DNA of 64,000 nt from Temnothorax longispinosus (Eukaryota; Arthropoda; Insecta; Hymenoptera; Formicidae), in assembly GCF_030848805.1 (NCBI RefSeq), contig NC_092363.1, forward strand, positions 10,894,886 to 10,958,885, read 5' to 3'. This document shows positions 1 to 9,596 of the stretch, in pieces (positions within the stretch are counted from its first letter, which is position 1; every line of letters begins with the position of its first letter). The notes beneath the pieces are model-generated. The model was given only the letters and a program-made list of their open reading frames with translations. It was not told where the DNA came from and made no database searches. Position numbers and translations under genes: made by a program.

Positions 1-488
1 CGACCACTGGTACATTTACCTTAATCAACCAACGTAGCGGCGCGTCGGATATATATAAACAATTCCGCGACTGCAATGTTAATTATTTATTTAAAAACAA
101 GTCATCTGCATTTAGCCAATAACAACCAGTAGTACACTATAAACCATTGCAATATTTCATAAATGTAATGTTGCTAGATTGTGCTTGTTGTCATGCAACG
201 ACTTGTGTTTGAGCCCCTCTTCGGCTCCCCAATCGGCCGGCAAATCACTCAAAGGACGGCCGTTTGAGGCCACATTTTGTGATTTTTGAGTGACAAACTA
301 AGTTTCTTTTCGTAAGTTTTACATATTTTTTACGTTTTTGTTGTTATGTCTATCATTTTTTTCATTATTTTATAATTTTGTGTGTATATTTGGATTTATA
401 ATTCTGTAAGCAACTTTCTTCTATTGTATTATTTTACCATATTTTTGGAGATTATCGTAAAAAATGTTATATGGTTTACAATGAACCA
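1..488. other. AT-rich stretch without a gene
   Basis: No open reading frame here resembles a protein I know. The only structure is a weak inverted repeat around 245-294, where TCACTCAAA is matched by TTTGAGTGA. The rest is ordinary AT-rich sequence. Confidence 0.5.
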
Positions 489-637
489 TTTTGTTTTTTT
501 ACTACAGTTATCTGTGTTATAACAGTCTTATTAACTGACTATATAGTTAATAAGTTATCTCAGTTAATAACTGACTATATAGTTAATCAGTTAATAAGAC
601 TGTTATAACACAGATAACTGTAGTAAAAAAACAAAAA
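489..637. repeat. Hairpin with 50-bp perfect arms
   Basis: The left arm (489-538) and right arm (588-637) are exact reverse complements. The spacer repeats the pieces CTGACTATATAGTTAAT. This is the form of a MITE or fold-back remnant; no clear target duplication was found. Confidence 0.75.
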
Positions 638-640
638 AAA

Positions 641-860
641 GCAACAACGTAGAACTACGTCAACTGTCACTGATGATGAACTCGGCGTTACAGCCCGGTG
701 TGGGCCTTGGCCTTCCTTGATCACGTCAATCATCATCAGTGACAGTTGATGTAGTTCTACGTGTTGCTTGCGGCACGGTTGTTGCTGTGCCCATACTGTG
801 CAGTAGACGTAGTTCTACGTGTTTGCGGCACAGTTGTTACTGTGCTTGTTTGATTTTTTC
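641..860. repeat. Inverted repeat carrying the ACGTAGAACTACGT motif
   Basis: Arms 641-678 and 730-767 are near-perfect reverse complements. Each arm contains the near-palindrome ACGTAGAACTACGT or its complement. A further copy of the motif lies at 807-820 and another at about 4887-4900. The phrase TTGCGGCACRGTTGTTRCTG is also duplicated in the right half. The function is unknown; it resembles a hairpin MITE followed by a partial duplicate. Confidence 0.65.
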
Positions 861-968
861 AAACATAAATTTATTTTAAAGAAATAAAACAATAAATGTT
901 TTTCTTATTTTTCGTCTATATTAATTTTACTTACATTTCAAAGGGGAACTAAAGATATAAGAACTCAT

Positions 969-1094
<126 letters not shown>

Positions 1095-1459
1095 GAGTGT
1101 GAGTATTGGTGGTGGTCAGATTTTCTCGCTCCTGTTTCAAGCTAACATTTCTGCTGCCGTTAATTGCCTTCGGGCTATTTTTTTGCAGATTCTTGCAAGT
1201 CTTTCGTTGCTTGACGCGTGTGATCCTCATTTTCTATGAGATTGCCTCCCAGTTCCTAGCATTTTTGGGTCAAATTTCTTTGGTCATCCTAACCTCACTT
1301 CTGGTATCGTCGTGGAATCTTGGTCTTGCCCGAGCCGGGGCGTCCGCCCGTTGCGCATGTGCCTGCTTCCTGGTCTGTTCTTTCTGCACCTCACTGCTTT
1401 TGGGTTGCCTGTCTGCCCTCTATTCGGTGCGTCTGTGCGGTGTGTGCCTGCCCTGGCTA

Positions 1460-1612
1460 GCGTGGACTGCCTTGCCCGCGCCTGATTGGTTGCTTCGTGA
1501 TACCGACTGTGAACTCGCAGTATAGCGTGTTGTGTATCTCCGCCGCGATCCTTGTTGGCGTGGACTGCCTTACCCTCGCCTGATTGGTCGCTTCTTATTG
1601 CCAACTGTGTGA
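1460..1612 (+). repeat. Tandem duplication in the LINE 5' UTR, period ~99 bp
   Basis: CGTGGACTGCCTT is followed by CGCCTGATTGGT at 1461 and again at 1560, and both copies continue to AACTGTG or GACTGTG. Short tandem repeats in the 5' UTR are common in LINEs and often contain the internal promoter. Confidence 0.75.
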
Positions 1613-1631
1613 TATCATCATGTTGTGTGCC

Positions 1632-3926
1632 ATGCAGCGAGACCGAACATGCAACAGATGCTCGAAGTCAATTGCTGGGCAGTTCGTCTCTTGCAGTGAA
1701 TGCACCAGGGAATTTCACCCTGGTTGCGTCAAGGCGTATCTTAATACGAAATCAGCCAGTGCGTGCTGCTTGGCTCGATTACCGACCACGCTGCCCATCG
1801 ACTCTCATGCGCCTCGTGTCGGCGATTGCAAGAATGCTCGTCGCCGCTTGCGGATGGAGTTCCTCCCCCTGGCGCCCTTGGATGACATCTTAAATACCTT
1901 GACTGACGACTTCACGTCCTGTCTTAATCAGTATGCGCCCATCCGCACTTTTCGTGTTACTCGCCCAGCTGCGCCTTGGCTTACTGACCAACTTGCTCGC
2001 AGAATTCAACATCGCAACCGTCTCTATAATACTGCCCGAAGATCGCGAGACATTCTCGATTTTCATATCTATAGGCAATATAGAAATGATTTCACAGACG
2101 ACTTGAGAAGGGCCAGAAAGCGCTATCACATGGAGAGATTGACTGCTATTTCTGATCCATCCAGGTTATGGCGTGAGCTTGCCAGTCTTGGGCTCATTGA
2201 GTCTCCTCTATCTTCTCCGCTCAACTTTTTTTCTCGTGATATTTTAAATGCCCATTATGCCTCCATCTCCAACTGCTTTCCTTCTTGTACACTTTCTCAA
2301 TTTTCCGACATCATCTCTTCCATAGTACCTGACGCACCACTTTTCAGTTTTTCTCACATCACCTTTGAGGACCTTAGCTCCTTTGTCTCCGCTTCTTCTG
2401 TTTCCCTTGCCTCGGTTTATGATCAATTACCTCTATACGCCATAGCCTTAGCCCTGCCCCGGATTGGTAATCTCCTTACCACATTTTTTAATTGTTGTCT
2501 GAATTTCAGTCATTTCCCGTCTTTGTGGAAGCGAGCCATACTTCGACCGCTCTCCAAAGTTAAATCTCCCGCTTCTCCTTCGGACACGAGGCCTATTGCT
2601 AATCTGTGCGAACTCTCTAAGCTGTTCGAAAAAATTCAACACCGCCAGATTTCGGACTTTATAACTACTCATAATATTCTCGATGATCGGCAATCCGGTT
2701 ACCGGAAAGGCTATTCCACCCAGTCCGCTTTGCTGCGGTTGCTCCATGACATTAAGTATGGCGTCGACGTGGGTGAGGTGTTGATTCTCGTCCTATTCGA
2801 CTTCAGCAAAGCCTTTGACACGGTCAGTCATTTTCTACTGTTGACCAAACTCAGACAACTAGGGTTTTCTGATTCGGCCCTCAAGTTAATTTTTTCGTAT
2901 CTAACTGGTCGATGTCAGGCTGTCGTTGACTTGGAGGGCGTGTTCTCTGATTGGCTGTCTGTCACTTCAGGTGTTCCACAAGGATCCGTCCTAGGTCCTC
3001 TCCTTTTCTCCTTATTTATTAACGACATTAGTGCCTTCCTGAGATATACCGAGCGCATTATATTTGCCGATGATACACAGATCTATCGCAGAAGTCCCCT
3101 TAGTCAACTGAGCGTTGCTTTACACCTCGTCGCACATGACGTGGGTGTCATCTCACAGTTTGCTGCAACCAACGGATTGACTCTCAATCTTAAGAAATCA
3201 AAAGTCTTGATTTTTGGCAGCAGGAGTCACGTTAGACACTTAAATTTAAATGACCTACCTCTCGTTTCAGTTAGCGGTACCTCCATCCCATTTGTTACGG
3301 AGACTCGAAACCTCGGGGTCATCATGCGCTCCGACCTTTCTTGGGAGGGTCACGTTTCACACATTTCAAGAAGGGTACACTTTACACTGCACAAACTGAA
3401 ATTTCACAAGAATTCATTATCAATTAATCTACGTGTTAAACTTGTGACCACCTTGATTTTGCCTTTGTTGGACTACTGCTCTCTTGTATACAACGACGTG
3501 ACCGAGGAGCTAAATACCAGGCTTCAGAGACTCTTAAATTGTGCTATTCGTTTCATTTTCAATTTAAGGCGCGACGAACGCATCACACCTTACCGGCATC
3601 GATTGGGGTGGTTATCGGTTAAATACCGCCGTCTTTACTTTCTTGGTATCGAAATGTTTAAAGTGTCCCATGACTTATCTCCTGGTTACCTCTCTGAAAT
3701 CTTCGTTGATCACGACCCCTCAGTCAGGCGATCGTCACGACTGGCACTACCGCACTCTTTTCATGTTCCAAATCACAGAACTGAAACCTATCGCAGGTCC
3801 TTTCATCTCGCGGGCATCTACTTTTGGAACTCGCTTCCTTATGATGTTGTTTCAGCAACGTCTGTCGCCGTTTTTAAGGGTAAGCTATACGACTATCTTT
3901 TCTCGCTTGAGCGTAACTCTATCTAG
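1632..3926 (+). CDS. Zinc-finger/reverse-transcriptase fusion protein of LINE copy 1
   Basis: This long uninterrupted frame of 764 residues counts from the ATG at 1632. The frame is open from 1584, but the homologous ORF1 of copy 2 also has a methionine at this point. Residues ~7-46 form a PHD-like Cys/His finger (Cys7, Cys10, Cys21, Cys24, His29, Cys32, Cys45/46). Reverse transcriptase motifs follow: FDFSKAFD near residue 389, SGVPQGSVLGPLLF near 447 and the catalytic FADD near 478. A C-terminal region with WL...R and WNSLP is typical of CR1-like elements. The region between the finger and the reverse transcriptase is missing: ORF1 coiled coil and endonuclease are gone, yet the frame is kept. 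The product could bind RNA or DNA and copy RNA, but would have to use an existing nick. Its activity is unknown. Confidence 0.85.
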   Translation: MQRDRTCNRCSKSIAGQFVSCSECTREFHPGCVKAYLNTKSASACCLARLPTTLPIDSHAPRVGDCKNARRRLRMEFLPLAPLDDILNTLTDDFTSCLNQYAPIRTFRVTRPAAPWLTDQLARRIQHRNRLYNTARRSRDILDFHIYRQYRNDFTDDLRRARKRYHMERLTAISDPSRLWRELASLGLIESPLSSPLNFFSRDILNAHYASISNCFPSCTLSQFSDIISSIVPDAPLFSFSHITFEDLSSFVSASSVSLASVYDQLPLYAIALALPRIGNLLTTFFNCCLNFSHFPSLWKRAILRPLSKVKSPASPSDTRPIANLCELSKLFEKIQHRQISDFITTHNILDDRQSGYRKGYSTQSALLRLLHDIKYGVDVGEVLILVLFDFSKAFDTVSHFLLLTKLRQLGFSDSALKLIFSYLTGRCQAVVDLEGVFSDWLSVTSGVPQGSVLGPLLFSLFINDISAFLRYTERIIFADDTQIYRRSPLSQLSVALHLVAHDVGVISQFAATNGLTLNLKKSKVLIFGSRSHVRHLNLNDLPLVSVSGTSIPFVTETRNLGVIMRSDLSWEGHVSHISRRVHFTLHKLKFHKNSLSINLRVKLVTTLILPLLDYCSLVYNDVTEELNTRLQRLLNCAIRFIFNLRRDERITPYRHRLGWLSVKYRRLYFLGIEMFKVSHDLSPGYLSEIFVDHDPSVRRSSRLALPHSFHVPNHRTETYRRSFHLAGIYFWNSLPYDVVSATSVAVFKGKLYDYLFSLERNSI

Positions 3927-4347
3927 AGCCTTAAAAGTCTCTGCCTTATGCATGATCTGATTGAGAGTGTCAACCTATCGCTTATACGTCGATTAGTTTA
4001 AGTAACTTTTAGTGTTCATTAATTGTTCTTGCGTTTCTTGCGAGTTGAATCTGAGACTTTTTCCATTGCTCTGTGCATCTTTTGCGTACTATTGGCGGTG
4101 TGCTTCAACCCTTTTCTTCACTCTACCGATTCCTCCGCTTAGGTTGCAGTTCCACTGCTGGTTGCTGCTTGATGCACATCTGTCGCTTTTATATTATATT
4201 ATTTTATACTGTTTCTCTTATGTAGATGTATTACTTCTGTTCTTATTTACAACTTTTTGTTTTTTTTTCCGATTGTTCTACCTTTATAATGCATTACTTG
4301 CCTAAAGTCATTGACTATGGCATAAATCAATCAATCAATCAATCAAT

Positions 4348-4387
<40 letters not shown>

Positions 4388-4392
4388 CTCTC
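3927..4392 (+). repeat. LINE 3' UTR, (AATC)n tail and (TC)n tract
   Basis: The 3' UTR ends with TGACTATGGCATAAATC. It is followed by (AATC)n at ~4325-4352 and a TC tract at 4352-4392. The same order, 3' UTR then (AATC)n then TC-rich tract, is found on the minus strand at 53484-53640 for LINE copy 2. Confidence 0.85.
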
Positions 4393-4416
4393 TCTTGTTT
4401 TATCATAAATAGAGTA

Positions 4417-4846
4417 ATGAATTACTCTACGATTATTAGTTTCGAAGATATAAACGTTCAAAGTGAGACATGTTTTCGTTGAATCTACAAGAAATTTTGC
4501 GAAACTTTAAAACGCTACTATAACGAAACGGAAAGAAATAGAGAGTTCGGTCAAGATTTGTCATAAATGGAACTTCTTAAGCTTTAAAATGAGATGTCAA
4601 TGATTACTCTACGATTATTAGTTTCGAAGATCTAAACGTTCAAAGTGAGACATGTTTTCGTTGAATCTACAAGAAATTTTGCGAAACTGTAAAACGCTAC
4701 TATAACGAAACGGAAAGAAATAGAGAGTTCGGGCTAGATTTATCATAAATGGGACTTCTTAAGCTTTAAAATGAGATGTCAATGATTACTCTACAATTAT
4801 TAGTTTCGAAGATCTAAACGTTCAAAGTGTGACATATTTTCGTTGC
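4417..4846. repeat. 182-bp satellite, about 2.4 copies
   Basis: ATTACTCTAC occurs at 4421 and 4603, with a variant ATTACTCTAC(A) at 4785, giving a period of 182 bp. Copies differ by a few substitutions. No coding capacity is seen. Confidence 0.9.
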
Positions 4847-4884
4847 ATCGTCGCATCCGTGGGTACCCCCCATACCGCGGAGAA

Positions 4885-5460
4885 AGACGTAGTTCTACGT
4901 CAATTTTTTGTTTAACTTAATATTTTATATATCCCTCCTGTTTAGGATATACGGCAAGTTAGCATGCGGGATTTATGCCATAGTACAGACACTTTGTAAA
5001 ACTCGAAATCTCCTATGTGTTCTTTTTCCCTCTTTTTTTTTTATCGTATAACAATAATCTTTAATGCATCTATCGCTCTTCTATTTTCTTTTTAAAATTT
5101 TTTAGTTTTATAATTTGTTTATCATTTTTACATCTTAATAAACTTCTTACACACATTTTATAACTTATTATGACATTTTATTGCCTTATTTATAAACATT
5201 ATTTGTAATTTTTTATAATGTGTATATTTCACCCATGAATGTCATATAACACACCCCTTTATGTATGGCAAAAATGCTAGAGTTTCTAAAAGTTTTTTTA
5301 TTAAATACAAAGAATGAGTATTTTATATTTCTATTTTTTTTATAGTAGTAAACAGTATAAAGTTTTTATTGGTATAATTCATTTGCCTTAAACATAGTAA
5401 ATAGTACTCGATAAATTAAGTTTCCCTTAGCTGCGGCATATATACCGGAGTTACCCTATA
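4885..5460 (+). repeat. Dispersed ~570-bp repeat, copy 1
   Basis: The sequence from GTAGTTCT to about 5460 is closely matched, in the same orientation, at about 49410-50010. Shared landmarks are TTTTTTGTTTAACT, GGATATACGGCAAGTTA, GCATGCGGGATTTATGCCA in copy 1 and CTTAGCTGCGGC near the end. It is AT-rich, has no reading frame, no terminal inverted repeat and no tail that I can see. It is an unclassified repeat family. Confidence 0.85.
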
Positions 5461-5865
5461 TAAACTACAGTATTTTTAATAAATATTTAGAGGCTCAGTA
5501 TTTTTTTAACTGCAGTACTTTTGTTTAAGCAAATATTGTCGTCAGGTGACAGCTGTATGTGCCCAAATTTTTAATTTGTTTTTGTTTCTGACATGAAATC
5601 CTGTGCTTTGACCTAGATTTTTGTGCGTACTTTAATTCTATAAAAAAATTTTGCAATTCTGTAAAGCCAACTCTCAAAAACTTCTTAAAAAAAAAAAATG
5701 AACGCGTGGTCGCCACGCGCGTTAGAAGTGAAACTTCTGAAGGCAAGGCTTTGCCATAACTTTTCTGAAATTAATACAAAAACAATGCAACGGAATTAGT
5801 CACTCCAAGCCGCCCGCAACTCGAAAATATAGTGTTACACGCAGTTCTCACTATATCCGTCTCGC
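5461..5865. other. AT-rich stretch without a gene
   Basis: There is no recognisable coding sequence. A short palindrome around 5703-5722 (GCGTGGTCGCCACGC) and a GAAGTTTCACTTC-like piece lie just before the ~85-bp tandem array begins. Confidence 0.45.
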
Positions 5866-6204
5866 CAGTGCCGTACGCCTGATCGAATTTTCGTGACGCG
5901 TTTTCGAGTCGCAAAATCGAATTTACTTACCGATCCAAAAGGAGTTTCACTTTGTACGCCTGTTGGTCGAATTTTCGTGACACTATTTCGTGACGTTTTT
6001 TCGTGTCGCACAATCGAACTTACTATCGTACCAAAGAAGTTTCATTTCGTACGCCTATTGGTCGAATTTTCGTTACACTTTTCGTGTCGCATAATCGAAC
6101 TTACTACCGTGCCAGAAGAAGAACCGTCTCGCCAACGCCGTACGCCTATTGGTCAAATTTTCGTTACACTTTTCGTGTCGCACAATCGAACTTACTACCG
6201 TACC
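5866..6204 (+). repeat. ~85-bp tandem array, left part
   Basis: The units contain CGTACGCCTATTGGTCGAAT, a TTTTCGT(T/G)ACACTTTTCGTGTCG piece and a CGAACTTACTACCGTACC piece. Three to four diverged units precede the transposon inserted at 6205. The array resumes after it. Confidence 0.85.
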
Positions 6205-7428
6205 CATAGACCTAGGATAAGATAGACGGAGCGTAAGCCTGCGGGGTAGGTGATAGCGCGGGAGGGGAAATAGACCCAAATTTCGGCAAAGTTCGGTTAG
6301 ACTCGGAAACATTCGAACGCTCGACCGACTCGACAGCACACGGATGTGCCTTCGCGCTTTGGTGTGCGTTGGCAGCATGTGGAGGGGATGCGCTGGCATG
6401 CGCTGTTTGTTCGATTACACATTTGACAGTGTCAAATTGACACATTTCTCCGGACGGTGGATACCATAACCTAGGCTTTGTTCGGGGAGCGCGCTATCAG
6501 CGCTATTTGGTTATTCTATCCTTGTTGTACATCTGATGAGCGATAAAGATAGAACGATGCAATAGCGTTAATAGCGCGCTCCCCGAACGCAGCCCTAGAA
6601 TACAGAAGCGTATCATGGAAATGAAGTGCTTAATTGGTATTTAGTGTACAGATTTCGTCGCTCGTCGGTCGCGGCGTCGTCGAGTTGCGGAGGATGCGCG
6701 GCGCGCGGTGAGAATCCGCGAGGGAATATCGCCGGACGGGGATCTCCGAGATTGTTTACATTCTTCCGCAAGCGTTGCTCCTACGGCGGGATTGACCGCC
6801 ATATAGGGAATCACCTTACCCATCTTCCGCGTGCCTTTTTTCCCCTCGAGCAATAGGTTCGAGGGATTCGAGTGGCTTAACGTTGCGCTGAACGACGAGG
6901 GAGGTGCTCTGGACCATCTGGAAAGGTACCGAAGGAAAGAAAGTTTGCTGCTGCTGCTGTTGCTGTTGCTGGCACCGTTGGTGTCGAGACATCGCGCGAG
7001 CGTGCCCTCCGGAAGAATCTCGGGTACCCCCGGGAGCTCCTCGAGCGACTAGAAAATCCTGAGATGCCTCGCGAACGCCCACGGGAATATCCTGCGAGTA
7101 CTTAATTTGAATGCGGGCTCGAAATCGCGACTTTATTTCCACGGAGGAAAGCGCGCCTGAGGCGTCGAAGATGTGACGCGCATCGCATTTTTGTAATTAC
7201 GGTAAATACTTATGCAGAATTTGCATATTTATTTTTTATTTGCAGAATTTGACGTTTGCGATCGTCATATGCGACAACTTCAATTCACGCGCGCGTAACG
7301 TGGTCCGAACGTCCCCGAGTCTAACCGAACTTTGCCGAGACTTGGGTCTATTTCCCCTCCCGCGCTATCCTTACCCCCCTTGTCCATAGTAGCAGTTTAC
7401 GCTCCGTCTATCTTATCCTAGGTCTATG
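6205..7428. mobile_element. 1224-bp non-autonomous TIR DNA transposon with 8-bp target duplication
   Basis: The ends are inverted repeats of ~120 bp starting CATAGACCTAGGATAAGATA, with one divergent internal patch. The flanking 8 bp ACCGTACC is identical at 6197-6204 and 7429-7436. The element is inserted in a unit of the ~85-bp array, and removing it with one duplication leaves a normal unit. No transposase reading frame is visible. An 8-bp duplication fits hAT- or P-like transposases; the CATAG start does not decide between them. It contains a 121-bp MITE and a short CTG repeat at ~6946-6971. Confidence 0.88.
6474..6594. mobile_element. 121-bp MITE, PIF/Harbinger-like
   Basis: The inverted ends read GGCTTTGTTCGGGGAGCGCG on the left and GGCTGCGTTCGGGGAGCGCG on the complement of the right. 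The flanking 3 bp CTA occurs at 6471-6473 and 6595-6597. A 3-bp duplication and GG-start ends fit the PIF/Harbinger superfamily. It is nested in the 1224-bp transposon. Confidence 0.85.
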
Positions 7429-7745
7429 ACCGTACCAAAGAAGTTTAATTTCGTACGCCTATTGGTCGAATTTTCGTTACACTTTTTGTGTCTCATAATC
7501 GAACTTACTACCGTGCCAGAAGAAGAACCGTCTCGCCAACGCCGTACGCCTATTGGTCAAATTTTCGTTACACTTTTCGTGTCGCACAATCGAACTTACT
7601 ACCGTACCAAAGAAGTTTCATTTCGTACGCCTATTGGTCGAATTTTTGTTACACTTTTTGTGTCGCATAATCGAACTTACTACCAAAGAAGTTTTACTTC
7701 CGTTACACTTTTTCGTGTCGCGAATCGAACTCACTACCGTGCCTA
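7429..7745 (+). repeat. ~85-bp tandem array, right part
   Basis: CGTACGCCTATTGGTC recurs near 7454, 7541 and 7626 with the same companion pieces as the left array. It continues the array interrupted by the transposon, and the last unit is truncated. Confidence 0.85.
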
Positions 7746-7868
7746 AAGAAGTTTCACTTCAAAAAATGTCGATAATTACTACCACTATAGGAAAGTAACT
7801 GTCTGGAGTCGAATAAAAGTTAGAAACAAAGTCAAAACCGATGTCGAAATTGAAGTGTTGTTAGAATC
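7746..7868. other. Short spacer before the copia element
   Basis: No gene is seen. The last five bases, GAATC at 7864-7868, are the left target duplication of the copia element. Confidence 0.6.
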
Positions 7869-8040
7869 TGATAGCAGGTGAGCGCGGGAACGGCAATTGA
7901 ACGTGCACTTCGTAATTAATAGAGCACACGTTTATTAGCATCTCGTGCTCAGTACGGTAGCCCCCTGGTGGGCAGGGCGCGGCGCCACGAGTATCCAACC
8001 ATGGATCGCCAATGGAAACCGAGCATGCGGATTACCAACA
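7869..8040 (-). repeat. copia 3' LTR, 172 bp, internally deleted
   Basis: It matches the 5' LTR from TGATAGCAGG (plus strand) to GGATTACCAACA, but lacks ~68 bp present in the other LTR at about 12367-12434. Confidence 0.93.
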
Positions 8041-8071
8041 CTTCCCCTCGAGACATGGTTGGAAGGAACGT

Positions 8072-8515
8072 TCAGAATGATCCCAAGCCCATGAAATCAA
8101 GACATCGCCAGTGCTTAGGCCTCAGAAGTCCTTTGGTCATCACGTCTGCCATCATGTCGTCAGTAGATACGTAATCAACCTGAAACATATTCTCATGAAT
8201 CGCGTCACGGATAAAGTGGTGATTCAAGTCGATGTGTTTGCTTCTGGCGTGAAAGGTGGGATTCTCAGCCAGTTTGAGAGCACCCATGTTGTCATTGAAA
8301 AGCTTGACCGACGCGAGTTCTTCAAACCCCAACTGAGTGAGAAATTCCCGTAAGTACATGGCTTCTTTGGCTGCTTCAATCATCCCCATGTACTCGGCTT
8401 CGGTCGAGGACAGGGCAACTGTCCTCTGTTTCTTCGAGTCCCAAGACACGATTCCGCTGCTCAAGGTAAAGGCATAGCCAGAGTATGAGAGCCGATCTAT
8501 TGGCAACCAGCCCAA
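8072..8515 (-). pseudogene. copia RNase H domain
   Basis: The conceptual protein has the copia-type RNase H signatures TVALSSTEAEYMGM, FNDNMGALKLA and RSKHIDLNHHFIRD, followed by the family's C-terminal DMMADVMTKGL. The domain degrades the RNA strand during reverse transcription. It forms the C-terminus of the polyprotein. It is out of frame with the reverse transcriptase piece to its right, with a frameshift or stops between 8515 and 8761. The stretch 8516-8760 encodes the decayed linker between the two domains. Confidence 0.88.
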
Positions 8516-8760
8516 TCGGCGTCCACGTAACCCGTTAACGGTTCCTTTGAAGGTTCATAGATAAGCCCGATGTCAGCAGTCCCCTTGAGGTAACGAAGGA
8601 CGCGCTTTGCTGCTGTTCAATGACACTGCCCGTAGTCATTATTGACTCAATGAGCTCACAGCGTAGGCTGTGTCCGGTCTGGTAGAGACAGCTAGGTACA
8701 TTAGAGCTCCTACAAGTTCTCGGTAAGGAACCCTTTTCTCGTTGTCACTAGAAACTTCAG

Positions 8761-9189
8761 TCAGTCTTGATAATTTCGTATTAACGTCCATAGGTGCTTA
8801 TCGGCCATAGTGCTTATCGGCTTGCAATCGTTCATGCCGAATCGCTCAATAATCTCGGTAATGTATCCTTTGTGATGTAAGCCAATATTGTCTCCACCTT
8901 GCGTCAACTCGATACCGAGACAATATTTCGGTTCTCCAAGGTCTCTGATCTCGAATTCACCGGCGAGGTAATTCTTCATTTTCTCAATTTTTCCTGTGTC
9001 TCGAGACGCCTTTAAAATATCATCAACGTAAACGGCCATCAGAAGTAAATCTTCCCCTTTTTCAACACGGTCGACACACGGATCCGACTCGGAAGGGACG
9101 ACGCCGAACTTGCATAATACATTGTCCAGATTGTCATGCCAATTTTTACCGGCCTGCCGCAGACCGTACATGATTTCTTCAACAGGCAA
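8761..9189 (-). pseudogene. copia reverse transcriptase, C-terminal part
   Basis: It shows YGLRQAGKNW, the catalytic YVDD and LGEPKYCLGIEL, all typical of copia reverse transcriptase. The catalytic residues are intact, but the frame breaks near 9180 at the join with the upstream part and again before RNase H. Confidence 0.9.
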
Positions 9190-9596
9190 ACGCAGTTTTC
9201 TTTATTCAAGTCTTCCAGCATAGCAGGAGCCTTAGACCTGATGTCTTCACTGTAACCTTCGGGCTGAACGATAATTTTTAGAGAATTAATTAGTCCTTGT
9301 GGCGGTTCCATGAGAACTTCTTCTTCGATCGAACCATTTAAGTAGGCAGTAGCGACGTCGAACTACCTCAAAGTCATTCCGTAATTAGAGGAAAGAGCTA
9401 CCAGGAGTCGAATCGAACTGAGACGAGCCACTGGAGCAAATGTTTGATTGAAGTAGATTCCAGGACGCTGGGCAAATCCTTGAGCTACTATCCGCGCTTT
9501 TCTTCTCTCCAAAGTTCCATCAGGATTGTATTTATTACGAAGTACCATGCGGCTACCAATAACTTCCCGTCGTCTAGACGCTTGACAATTTCCCAT
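9190..9596 (-). pseudogene. copia reverse transcriptase, N-terminal part
   Basis: Pieces such as DGTLERRKARIVAQGF and QTFAPVARLSSIRLL mark the start of the copia reverse transcriptase. A stop near 9363 and frame changes near 9560 and 9180 separate it from the integrase and from the YVDD part. Confidence 0.85.

Larger units (their letters stand above)
1095..4351 (+). mobile_element. Non-LTR retrotransposon, CR1/Jockey group, internally deleted (LINE copy 1)
   Basis: The element starts at GAGTGTGAG directly after the CT tract. It has a 5' untranslated region with a tandem duplication, one long reading frame (zinc finger plus reverse transcriptase), a ~400-bp 3' untranslated region and an (AATC)n tail. 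It is directly followed by (TC)n. A second copy at 53563-55810, minus strand, shares the start, the zinc finger, the 3' end and the tail. Copy 1 lacks the rest of ORF1 and the apurinic-type endonuclease that this group normally has. The clade within the CR1/Jockey group is not settled by eye. Confidence 0.88.

Noticed and set aside
6816..7142. Frame with polyglutamine
   Set aside because: It comes from the CTG repeat inside a non-autonomous transposon, with no homology.
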